Shown here: piece by piece, positions 54,648 through 64,000 of the stretch
Layout: each line of letters starts with the position of its first letter
Numbering within the stretch: position 1 is the stretch's first letter
Source of the DNA: Pyrenochaeta sp. MPI-SDFR-AT-0127
Taxonomy: Eukaryota > Ascomycota > Dothideomycetes > Pleosporales > Cucurbitariaceae
DNA: 64,000 nucleotides
Direction: 5' to 3'
Assembly (NCBI GenBank): GCA_020747015.1
Contig: JAGTJM010000018.1
Coordinates: forward strand, 186,001-250,000
The notes under the pieces: model-generated
What the model was told of the DNA's origin: nothing
Seen by the model: the letters and a program-made list of their open reading frames with translations, nothing else
The model's database searches: none
Position numbers and translations under genes: made by a program

Positions 54648-55275
54648 TTATATCCTCCACTTGTTTGCAGCGTTTCGCCGACGTTTTCCAATGAACTTCC
54701 AGCTCCATCTTCCTACTTCATTCAACTCTTGAATGTCTGCATGGCTCAAGGTATCAGAGTCTGGGCGTGGGCAGCCGGCCCTCGTGCGAGTAGTGTTTGA
54801 GCTTACTTGCACACTACCGGTCTCCACTGAGGCCATGTCTAATACCAGTTCCCGTATATCGAGACCTTCGACGTCTTCGTGTGGTGTTCTCCTCGACGTC
54901 CAGGGAAGTGGCTCTTGCATCGCTAGAAATCCAGAGGCGAAGCATCCTCCGTACGCTTTCAGCGCCTCCAGAGATGCCGCCCTCCGTAAGGCAAGGTTGT
55001 ATCGCTTCATGTCTACGTCTCCGTCGTCCGACCCGTCCAGGTCGTTCTCATTTTCGTGATAAGCCCCGGATAAAGTGGCCCACATTGGCCCCTCTGCTAA
55101 GTCGCAGGCACTGTCCCTCTATATCCTTTCGTCAGCCTCGACGGTTTGGCAAGTCTCATTGTGGGTCAATTACCTTGATATGAGCGGAACAATGCAAACG
55201 CAGATTTTCCTCCGTGAGCCGACTTGATACAGGTTGTACAGCCTTCTTCGTTCCGCGGCTAATCGTACGACCCAT
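54648..55275 (-). CDS. possible small gene of unknown function
   Basis: A tentative two-exon model (55174-55275, 54648-55091) with an 82-nt intron (GTAATT..GCAGAG) gives 181 residues. It begins MGRTISRGTKKAVQPV and includes YNLALRRAASLEALKAYGG and GLDIRELVLDMASVETG, which read like real coding sequence. The 3' end is unclear: the frame can continue to a basic tail at 54648, or a GTAAGC donor near 54795 could splice on. No domain recognised. Treat as weak evidence. Confidence 0.35.
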
Positions 55276-57696
55276 TGTGTGTTCTTGGGCTTGCCCAATC
55301 GTCGATAATTGAAACTCAACTGATAAGGTTTGATATAAGTATTTGGGGCGAGGCCTGAGCTTGACAACAATCAATGTAAGGAATCAAGAGGAGTTATAGA
55401 TGCGTGATCTGTAGGCCTAGAAAACAGCAGGAGCCTTATATAAAACCTGAGGGTAGGGATTTTCAGCCAGGAACGGCACGATCACACCAGAATATGTACC
55501 TTGGCGCCACTTGCGCCCTCACCCACAAGGATCACGTTCGCAATCGTATGCAGAAACGTGGCACATGCCTGTGATTCTTTCAGATCCACACCTTTGTGTC
55601 TTGGGCTGGATCAGCGCTTGTTACTTTTAGTTGCCGTCTACGCAGGGGCCCCATGACAGTTCCTGGGCGCTGGGGCACTGAGGCGCTGAGGCTGGCTGCT
55701 CCCCTCGCTCAAACCTTGCAGCGGCTGAAGTCAGATGGATGACGAACCTATCAAAAGAGCACACCATCGTATTGGGTCACGATGGTCTGGCCTCCTTCAT
55801 CGCTCACGCCTGCCACAAAATTGTAGTCGTGCTCGCCGAACTCCCCATATCCTTGCTTTTCCGCCGCAAGACGCCTTAACCGGATCGACTTTGGAAGTAG
55901 CGGCCCACTTCATCTGTCTTCGCTCGATAGATTCCAAGGACGAAGACCACTGCCCAAGGCAACGATTTCTGGGTATCTATACCTTGATGGTACTGTAATA
56001 CGCGAGGAGACCTCAGTCCCAAACATCCTCTCTGGTACCCCAGTATCCAATGTCAAAACCCTCCACCGATGAAACTTTGTCAATTACAGCAGCATTACGA
56101 GCAAGGACCATTGTCTACAATTTCTCTTCATTGCAGGGTCACATGCCCCAAACGCCTCGTCCACCACCAGGGGTCATTTGACAGCGGTTACGAAGAAGCA
56201 TTGAACCAGCCAGAACCGACGCAACCGCCCATTAGATGAAGCGTTCCTTGCCAAGATTGCGTTCCTGTGCCTGGCAGCATGCATGAAAGCTTGGAACGAT
56301 CCCCCATTGGGATAGGATTCAGGAGCAATTCTTCCGGGCCGTGCGACATGTCCACCTCTCCACATTCACATGGCTGGTTCTCATCGTCATTACATCTGCA
56401 CAAGGCAGTATCACATCATCTGTTTCGCTATCATATCAGGTACGCTACGCATTCCCAAACTCTCCCCTTTGACCTTCTGCATCTCCTCATAAATGTACGC
56501 GTCATGAATGTCCGCAACTGCGCACTCTTTGACAAGCGCCACAATTTTCGGAGTTCACGAAAGTTCTCAGCTCAGCCAGCAGTGCATCCCTGCGCATGTG
56601 GTTGCTTTTTTAGACTTTGGCGTCCACGATCGACCAATCTAAAAAGCTTAGCACAGTTGCCGTAGATACCGAGACCACGGGCCCGTCGAATAAGGTGCCT
56701 GAAGAGCTGACAAGCGCTGCGTCTTTTGAGGGGTGATGGCACTAAGTCGCTCTCGTGTGGACTGAACGCAAAGTTTCTTCTATTCTAGCCAGTTATACTT
56801 CGTCCATCTACTCCATTCTGCCTCTAGAATAGCGATTGGTTTGATATGCTGATAAATAGAGCTGCAAGAATGTTCATTGTTATTCGGAGATCGCTCCAAG
56901 CCATACGACAAGGCTGCTGTTTCAATAGATATGCAAGGTACCAGTCCAGATTAGGGATACGGCATTCCATACCCCGCGCACTATAAGGGCAGCCCAGATG
57001 TCTATCAATATCTGGTTGGTCACGCGTTATTCGGCACCAGGAGGGCAGTTCTCATAGGCCGTTGACGGAACTGCTCTTGTGTAATCGGCGAACTGTGTTA
57101 ATCCAATACACGGTCGGGCCGGCCGTGCAGGGCGCAGTTGGCTTCAGATACATGGCCCATCTCGTGTTCGGTATGCTCCCTGTCCAGCATCGCTAACCCC
57201 TGGCGCTGAATTCGATCGAAGGATCTCGCCCCAGCAAAGCTCCTAGCACCTTCGCAATCGGGAGAAGCGATTTTGTTTCATCAAGCATCGCAAGTCGCAA
57301 TCTCTTTGCGGCCGGCTCGCCGTGCAGGCATCATGTCATGCTCACAACTAAACCATGTCTTTAGGACCCGCGGAGCATACAAGGCTGTGAGATACAAGGG
57401 CATTGTCCCTAGGAGATTGCGCAGCCCCATTTTACCCGGAGGCCTGGTCGCCGGACAAATCCTTCTGTCTGTGCGAGACTGGGAGATCTTTGCGTGACGT
57501 GGTGCAGGATCTTAAAAGGAAACATATGACCAATTCGGCGTGTGGAGATGAAGTGAGTCGTAGCACAAGATGTACTTCTTCACCCGGTAACCAGCCTCCT
57601 GGGTAAATTCTGTGGTTCTGTCTGCAGATCCGCTTCCACGGAGCGTCGCACAAGGAGTAACACCTTGCGGGCTTTTTTTTCTCCCGTTTTGTCTGT

Positions 57697-57990
57697 TCAT
57701 GCGCTGTGGACTCTTCTCCAATATTCTATTCTGCCGTCATTTCTTTGACGGGACAAGTATGGATGCATTGTCTCACTGTCCTTTCGCACTTCTTCCCTTG
57801 CTTTTCCCCAAGACTGGAGAATTCTTCTCTTGTCGAGGACACCAAAGAGATCACAGACAGGTCTGTTCTGTCTGAAGACGCTCAACCTGGTAGCTTTAAT
57901 AGCAAATTTCCTGTCATCGACTAGAGTATGACAAAATTGATCGAATAGACGCAGTTCTCTTTCAGTCAAAGGCTGACCGTCTGCGCCCAT
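57697..57990 (-). CDS. possible short gene or gene fragment
   Basis: A 97-residue frame from a genuine ATG, with balanced amino acid use: it opens MGADGQPLTERELRLFDQF and includes RPVCDLFGVLDKRRIL. No family recognised, no neighbours to support it. It may be a chance frame. Confidence 0.2.
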   Translation of the reverse strand: MGADGQPLTERELRLFDQFCHTLVDDRKFAIKATRLSVFRQNRPVCDLFGVLDKRRILQSWGKAREEVRKDSETMHPYLSRQRNDGRIEYWRRVHSA

Positions 57991-59454
57991 CTGCGTGGCT
58001 TAGGAATAATATTGAAAGACAGAACTCGGCAGCGCTGGATTGTCATGTTCAGTATCACTCATTGCTTGACCAATAGGACGAGCAATCCTTTCTGGCTACT
58101 GGTCTTATGCACAAGTATAACCTCGCATTGCAACACTCATCTTCACCATGCAGTACAAAACAGGTCCATACAGTTAGTTCGCCAATGACGAACCGTATAT
58201 GAAACGGACAATTGTCACTCTATCGATTTTTTGCTACTTTGTCTACCAGTCTGGTCACGCTGTATCCGCTACGCTCAGAACCGTAAGCACCCTATCATCT
58301 GAACTTTAAAGCTTCGTCTCGCCGCAGCGGGAATGACTTTATTGGATCTGCTGCTTCAACACGCATTCTCAAAGGTAAGCAACGTGCCCCATTGGCCTTG
58401 AAGCTGACTTCACACCCCAATGTATCACGCCATCCTCTGACAACAACCGTCATTAGTTTCTGCTTCATAATTGCCAATCCCCACTTTCCTTCCTACTGGC
58501 CCTGCGCAAAGATGGTTGACCAGTGACCGCAAAACATCTGCACCATCCTCATACTGCCCATACATCGGGGCCTCCCACACAACTCTCTCACTCCTCTCGG
58601 CTACCAACGCCAGGTAATCTTTCGTGCGTCACAGGATTAACAGCAACCTGGGAATTTGCGAAAGATTTCCCGCCACTGCCGCCAATCTGCCAGCACGCTT
58701 CGCCCGCAGAAATGATTCTGTATGAAGCGAGGCACTCACGAACGCCAACGCCGATACCGATATCACATATTATTCCCTTTTTAAGGCAGATACATCTGTA
58801 TAGCAACATCACATTGGGTTATACATGAGCCATGGAGTCTCATAAGTGTCAATGAACAGATGGGCATATTGGTGTATGCTACTGATGTTAGGACGGAGAC
58901 GCGTCAGGAAGCGAGAGAGAAATATGCAATAAAAGTAGATTCGTTTGTATATTTAAAGACAAATGTGATGTGCCAAAAGGCAACCCTGGCGGGATGGGCA
59001 AGAGGGAGATGCATTCCACAAATGCGAAGAGAGGTAGTACGGTGAAAGTAGATACAGGAAAAAAAAGGAAGAATGAGGAAAGATCGAAACGCTCATGTCA
59101 CAGAAACCAAGACTTCAATATTCAGGAGGAGACACATGGAGAATGCCTTGACCATACATGCATAAATGCATGGCAGCTCCCACTATCCACTGTCGACTAG
59201 CACTCCTATTACTTATACCCATTTACACTTCTCAGCATCGATCTGGAAACTCGGTATGCCGACTTCACCAGTCCCTAGAAGCGCAACGTGCATGATGAAA
59301 CAAGAACTGTGTACATGTAGCAGTCACAATACGGGTATTGTATTCGACTTATTAGCATCAGACGAATAGCGATATACGTCATTTCCCATCATCCCAAGAG
59401 ACACTTTGAATGGATTGAAGAGGAAACTAATTTCATGTATGCCAGCCGTTGCGA

Positions 59455-59635
59455 TACTATATACCTTTAAGTTGTATTAGACCCCTTTTAGAGCCCTCTA
59501 TTACCCGTGTCGTTATAAGATTAGCTATACTCAGAAGCGTATCTAGATACTCGTCCCTAAGCACCCTCTTAATCAATTATATAAATATAGCTATTATATG
59601 TGGCTGAATAGCCTTATACATAAGAAATTTTTTTG
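59455..59635. mobile_element. AT-rich repeat relic, RIP-like
   Basis: A block rich in TA, with scarce CA dinucleotides, as left by repeat-induced point mutation. It shares the core AAGCACCCTCTTA with the block at 62391-62940 in the opposite orientation. The element type cannot be determined. Confidence 0.45.
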
Positions 59636-59685
59636 CTGTTAATCGTGCGCGTGGTGGGGACTGTGCGCGTGGTGGTGGGGCACTC

Positions 59686-59743
59686 TAGTGGCTATGGTGG
59701 TTGGTACATAACATCCCATACAAACGTCAGCTGTCGAGCTCTT
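59686..59743 (+). repeat. direct repeat copy 1, left of the HET gene
   Basis: Contains TAGTGGC, then GGTTGGTACATAACATCCC and ATACAAAC, followed by CTGTCGAGCTCTTT. A diverged copy lies at 62333-62380 in the same orientation; most differences outside the core are C in this copy and T in the other. Confidence 0.5.
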
Positions 59744-60030
59744 TCCTTCTTTCTCCCTCGCTCTCTGATGGGACGACCTGTGCCCGAGTCATTTACCGTA
59801 CTGTACACATCTCCTCCTTCATGGAACTCACCTCATTCATCCTCATCTCATCTCAAGTCACGTTTCGTGCAACAAGGTGTCTTTCATCTGGGCGCCAGAA
59901 GTAAAACACCTAACCAAGAACGAGCAGAGGAGCAGACTCTTGTGCATCTTTGCCCGTTATTTCCACGAAGGTCTCGCATCTTCGCTGGGTTGTCGCTTTA
60001 CTCCTATTTCCATGAGGATGTGCTTGGAAT

Positions 60031-62238
60031 ATGACAGGATCTGATGTCATTCATGGGCCTGAGCAGGCCCCAGCAAGGGATGCTCCGCTGTGCGTGAATT
60101 GTCGATACATCTTTGATCGCTGGTACCGCCGACCTCGTCAATTTTTTCACACGTGGCACATCTCGAAATTCCACTGTACTCCCTATCAGCTACTCGGCAA
60201 CGCAAAAACCTGCCCTTCATGCTATCTCCTGTTGACCAAAAATCAAGAAACTGTGGTCAAGATTATAGAGAGCGACTCGGATCCAATTGGTTACTACGAG
60301 GTGAGCAATCATGGGGACCTCACACAAGCTGTTGCACTTCGCTTCAAGACGAGCTCTAACTCGAATGTTTTGTGTCTGATTTACCTTGTGAAAGGAGCTC
60401 CGAGTCGAGGTAAATGTCCTCATGATCAAACCAACTTCTTATGCTCATCAACTTGAAAGGTCTTGCAGAGGAGACAGAGGAGTCGACCTCCATAGTGGAC
60501 TTTGTTCCTCGCATTCCAGACGAGATCGATGATCCAGTCACCTGGGAGAAAATCAAGCAGTGGCTCGACACATGTGTGAACTCATCAAGCCACGCGCTGT
60601 GCCGAGAACGGATTCTTGGTCGAGAAATACCTGCTCGATTGATACGAATACTACCTCAGGAATCTCAAGCTCCGAGCCTCCACCTTTGCTCAACAGAAGA
60701 CATTGATGATAGCGCAGAGATCAAATATGCTGCGCTTACTCATTGTTGGGGCACAGAAAAGGCCCCTTTCAAGACGACCAGAGCGAACATCAGCGATATG
60801 CAAACCAAGATTCCTTTCGATGCACTTAAGAAGACTTTTCAAGATGCCATTGAATCCTGCCGTCGACTTGGACTGGAGTATTTGTGGATCGACTCTCTTT
60901 GTATCATTCAGGACGATAATGATGATTGGGAACATCAGGCATCCAGAATGGGGAGTATATATTCCGAGTGTGCGCTGAATATCGTTGCAGCCTCCTCTGA
61001 ACGCGGTCAGTAACAAATCTGGTTGCAAAGACACTTTGCTAATGGCCAAATTAAGATTCCGATGGCTTTTTGACCACTCGAAAAGATCGTCCAATGCAAG
61101 AATTTGCAACCATGGCTACTGTTGAGAAAGAGCTCAGAGAATGCGAAGTTTATGGGTGCTCACAATCTGGTATCCCTTTAAGCAATATGGCTACCTCAAA
61201 ACGAGCATGGTGAGCCAGCAGCGCATCCCATATGGCCACGACTAATGTCTCAGGTGTTTTCAAGAGACGTTTTTAGCTCCAAGAAGTGTCCATTTCCATG
61301 ATGATGGTGTATACTGGGAATGTCGAACACAATGCGCCCATGAGATCTTCCCAACAGGCATTCACACCTACCCGCCTATGCGACGACTTTCTGTGCAAGC
61401 AGCAACAAGGGATGAGAATGTCAGCATGCCTGACCTACTACTAAGGCACGGATATCAGGGAATCCACCTCGATCGAGCTATTGACCATAGGAATTGGTTT
61501 CATTTGATTGATAAGTATTCCGAACGTCAATTGACATATCGGAAGGACAAACTGGTCGCTTTTGCGGGCATAGCGCGGTTGATGTCCATCAACTACCGAC
61601 TCATGCACGGATCGAGTCATGGCGTGCAGGACTATCTCGCAGGCTTATGGCGCATTGATCTGCATCGACAGCTTCTGTGGACGGCACGTAGGGCTAAGGC
61701 ACGTCCCGAAGCTCCGCATGCTCCCTCGTGGTCTTGGGTTTCGACCGATGCAGGGATCACCTTCCCCCAGGGCGACTGGCAGGACTATCAAACCAACTTT
61801 GAGATCATTACGGCTACTACTATCCCTTCATCCAAGGACGAGTATGGCGCCGTTGATGGTGGTGTACTCCAACTGCGGTGCAACTCACTCGTTCCCGTCA
61901 GCATCACGACTCACAAAGAGAAGGTCTGGGGCGCATATCAGCTTTGCCACGAGAAGGGCATTCTGAGCAACAGCAGGGTATATCTCGATGCCGAGCCTTT
62001 AGAAGCGATCGAACTGTTTGCTTTGACTGGCTGGAAAAAAAAAGACTACACACACGGGCTCCTCCTTACGCCAACCAGCGCTGCGGACACTTTCCGTCGG
62101 GTTGGCGTCTACGAAATCGGCGATGCGGAACCCAGTACAACCAAGATTAAGAAATTTAGACAGCATCAATATGTTCCAATCTCCTCAATACTACCATTCG
62201 AGGCAGGTGGCGAAAGGATCATAATCTCGGTGGTATGA
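60031..62238 (+). CDS. HET-domain (heterokaryon incompatibility) protein
   Basis: HET proteins trigger cell death or arrest on recognition of non-self in fungi; most have no known partner. Four exons (60031-60409, 60460-61005, 61056-61209, 61254-62238), introns of 50, 50 and 44 nt, give 687 residues from ATG 60031. The N-terminal part has paired Cys (PLCVNCRYIFDRW, KTCPSCYLLL), typical of this subfamily. The HET domain follows: AALTHCWGTEKAP, LEYLWIDSLCIIQDDNDDW, MGSIYSECALNIVAASS, then the join KRAWCFQETFLAPRSVHF. The later part has the usual WSWVSTDAGITFP. There is no NACHT or WD40 extension. It is flanked by direct repeats and AT-rich relics, and by a kinase gene on the right. Confidence 0.9.
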
Positions 62239-62390
62239 CAGAATCTTCTTGTTAGAAGTAAGACAGCGGTGAGATAGTGATAAGTGAAGCTCTTAGCAGA
62301 GTGGTTAGAGATGGCTTGGCATTGGAGGCAGTTAGTGGCAGTGGTTGGTACATAACACCCGTACAAACTGTTGAGTTCTTTTAGCCGTCT
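62239..62390. other. repeat-containing flank with tRNA-like A box
   Basis: Contains an A-box-like TTAGCAGAGTGGTTAGAG at about 62293-62310 and, some 40 bases on, the repeat core GGTTGGTACATAACACCC. The spacing recalls a tRNA-derived SINE, but no full fold was found. Confidence 0.3.
62333..62380 (+). repeat. direct repeat copy 2, right of the HET gene
   Basis: Contains TAGTGGCAG, GGTTGGTACATAACACCC and GTACAAAC, followed by CTGTTGAGTTCTTT. Compared with copy 1 it shows C to T changes, as expected of RIP on one copy. Confidence 0.5.
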
Positions 62391-62940
62391 TAATCTCTTT
62401 CTTCTATCTTAATACTCTACTATAGAGAAATGTAGTGTAAAGACCTCTACTAAAGGGATAGTAAAGAGTAAAGGTAGAGTAGTAAGGTAATACTAAGATA
62501 GTAAGAGGGTGCTTCTATAAAGAGTATTTAAAATAGAGAACTATTCTATTACTTTTACTATTTATAAGAATATTAAGTTAAATACACTAAGCTATAAGGG
62601 CCTTTAGTGCGGGTCTATATATATAAGGAGTCTTAGAGTCTTAAAGTCTTAGAGCTACTAAGGCCTATCTTATACTTTATAGACTTATAGACTGTTATAT
62701 AACCCTATAGTCACGTAGTTACTTATTAGGGGTCGGGAGTACTTAAAGTAGTAGTGCCCCTTATTGTATCCTGGGTCGTAACAACTATGTTACTAAAGAA
62801 TAAGGCTCTCTATAAATCTAGCGTAAAGGTAATAATATATAATGTAATTTTTAGATTAAAGGGGTTCTAGATATCTAGGAATAGCTATAGTATATAACTT
62901 ATAGAGAGTTATCGTGAATATTAACGTGTGCACAGATTTT
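62391..62940. mobile_element. AT-rich RIP-mutated repeat relic
   Basis: About 550 bases dominated by TA steps (CTATAAAG, TATATAT, TATAGAC) with very few CA dinucleotides and no open frame. This is the hallmark of a RIP-mutated transposon in a filamentous ascomycete. The original element cannot be named. Confidence 0.65.
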
Positions 62941-63293
62941 GAGTTGTTTGAAGTCAAAGTACCTCTCATATTTTTCGGCACGGGGGGTTTTTCGCTACGC
63001 AGGGAGGGCCGTTACAAAGATGGGTTCAAAAAAGTTTGCAAATTGGGGGGTATCTAACGAAGCTATAGCAACCGTGCCTTCGTGCATGAACACCTCGTGC
63101 ATGAACACCGATGCGCTAATATACTAGGAGGAAAAGTGACATAAATGCGCGAGGAGGGCTCACTGAAGGATAATAGAAAATACACGTGGCGAAAGGATAA
63201 GGATGAGGTGATGAAACATAATGCGGAGTTTGGGAAACCCAGCGCAACAGAGAGCAGCGAGTACACGCGGTGAATGTTACCAACAAGAGGGGC
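62941..63293. other. intergenic region before the kinase gene
   Basis: 353 bases between the AT-rich block and the 3' end of the kinase gene. It includes a short tandem repeat GTGCATGAACACCTC/GTGCATGAACACC (about 63081-63108). No gene seen. Confidence 0.4.
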
Positions 63294-64000
63294 TCAGATT
63301 TTGGCAACCATGTCGTTTGTTGCATGTGCAAGTTCCTCTTTCCAGGGAACAATCTCGACCCGTTTATCCATATTCTTTACAAGGACTCTGGAAAACCACT
63401 TTTGCAGGTCGAATCCCAGATTCTTGGAGAGTGTATTGAGCCGCTTCATGTTCTTGATGCCTTCATCTCCGTACTGAAGACACTGGAGCGGGGAACCAGA
63501 CTTGATCATCTCGCGCTGTTGGAATGTGTTCGCTTTGAATGCATCGTAGGGCGATGATCCAATGATGAGGAAGAGCAGAGTGATGGAGAGGGACCAGAGG
63601 TCTGTGGCTGCGGATGGTGAAGACGGAGACCTGGAGCTGAGGAGTGAAGGGTCGAGATAGTCCCAGGTTCCGGCACCGACTGGTGAGGTTTCGATGTTGG
63701 TGCCTGAGTTGGGGATTGCTAGGATGGTGGAGGAGAAATCGGAGAACACGGTGGTTGGAATGCCAGTTGGAGATGATGAGACTAGGATGTTGGAGGGCTT
63801 GATATCAGCGTGCGTACACCCCTTATCCTGCATCCAAAGCAAGCTGTCCATGAGTGACCGCGCAATGGCGGGAAAGACGGCGGCGAGCTTTTGTGCGCGC
63901 GAAACCTCGTCCAGGGTGTTCAGTTCTTTTTCGATCCAGCTTTCCAGAGTATCGTCCATAGCCTTCAATACAAGAGCACCAGTCCGGGTGTCAAGACCAT
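63294..64000 (-). CDS. protein kinase, truncated by the window edge
   Basis: The open frame continues past the right edge, so the N-lobe is missing. The visible 235 residues begin in a hinge-like stretch (LDTRTGALVLKAMDDTLESW). The catalytic loop reads THADIKPSNILV, so the catalytic Asp and Asn are present although the loop starts HAD rather than HRD. The DFG site reads SDFSST. The activation-segment end is GAGTWDYLDPSLL and the C-lobe has AATDLWSLSITLLFLI, as in serine/threonine kinases. The stop is at 63294. It faces the HET gene (convergent). The substrate is unknown; kinases near HET genes are common in fungal accessory regions. Confidence 0.75.
   Translation of the reverse strand, partial: GLDTRTGALVLKAMDDTLESWIEKELNTLDEVSRAQKLAAVFPAIARSLMDSLLWMQDKGCTHADIKPSNILVSSSPTGIPTTVFSDFSSTILAIPNSGTNIETSPVGAGTWDYLDPSLLSSRSPSSPSAATDLWSLSITLLFLIIGSSPYDAFKANTFQQREMIKSGSPLQCLQYGDEGIKNMKRLNTLSKNLGFDLQKWFSRVLVKNMDKRVEIVPWKEELAHATNDMVAKI

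Larger units (their letters stand above)
55276..60030. other. gene-poor region
   Basis: Almost 4.8 kb without a well-supported gene. A 97-codon ATG frame on the minus strand (57697-57990, MGADGQPLTERELRLFDQF) is the only one that reads like protein. The right end holds an AT-rich relic (59455-59635) and a direct repeat copy (59686-59743), listed separately. The composition is otherwise mixed, so this is probably accessory or decayed sequence. Confidence 0.4.

Overview
The window looks like chromosomal DNA of a filamentous ascomycete, most likely a dothideomycete of the Pleosporales type. The genes are spaced, carry short spliceosomal introns (mostly 44-69 nt, GT..CTRAY..AG), lie on both strands with many divergent pairs, and include fungal families such as HET, BTB, 2EXR and a fungal-type C2H2 transcription factor. 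AT-rich, TpA-rich blocks that resemble RIP-mutated repeats lie near the right end. No bacterial, phage or CRISPR features were seen. All assignments come from reading translations and splice signals by eye; no database search was possible.

Layout. 0.2-6.1 kb: Arp1 (dynactin actin-related protein), a TDP2-like phosphodiesterase broken by one in-frame stop, a 2EXR-type protein also broken by one stop, and a hemerythrin HHE protein. 7.8-14.6 kb: accessory region with a small secreted cysteine-containing protein, a PD-(D/E)XK-like protein, a kinase-like protein, a secreted lipocalin and a four-helix membrane protein. 15.7-20.5 kb: housekeeping pair, COG8 and a UBE2O-type E2 enzyme, divergently transcribed. 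20.5-23.2 kb: a CT microsatellite, a degraded class II tRNA-like sequence and an unknown 345-residue protein.

23.3-37.0 kb is the most interesting part: nine contiguous genes that look like a catabolic cluster. They are two metallo-beta-lactamase-fold hydrolases, a zinc alcohol dehydrogenase, a C2H2/fungal_trans regulator, one single-domain and one double-domain carboxymuconolactone decarboxylase-like protein, two beta-hydroxyacid dehydrogenases and an allantoate-type MFS transporter. Three enzyme classes are present twice. GCGGGG sites occur in four of its promoter regions, including a near-perfect palindrome. The zinc fingers of the cluster regulator have Mig1/CreA-like contact residues, so either the pathway regulator or carbon catabolite repression could act through these sites.

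37.5-53.3 kb: a decayed BTB gene followed by conserved genes: C1-tetrahydrofolate synthase with a mitochondrial-type leader, an HPD-motif protein of unknown role, eIF3i, a phosphoglycerate mutase family protein, MBF1 and neutral trehalase (with a disputed N-terminal splice or frameshift). 54.6-64 kb: gene-poor, with one weakly supported small gene, then a HET-domain gene set between short direct repeats and AT-rich relics, and a kinase gene cut by the window edge.
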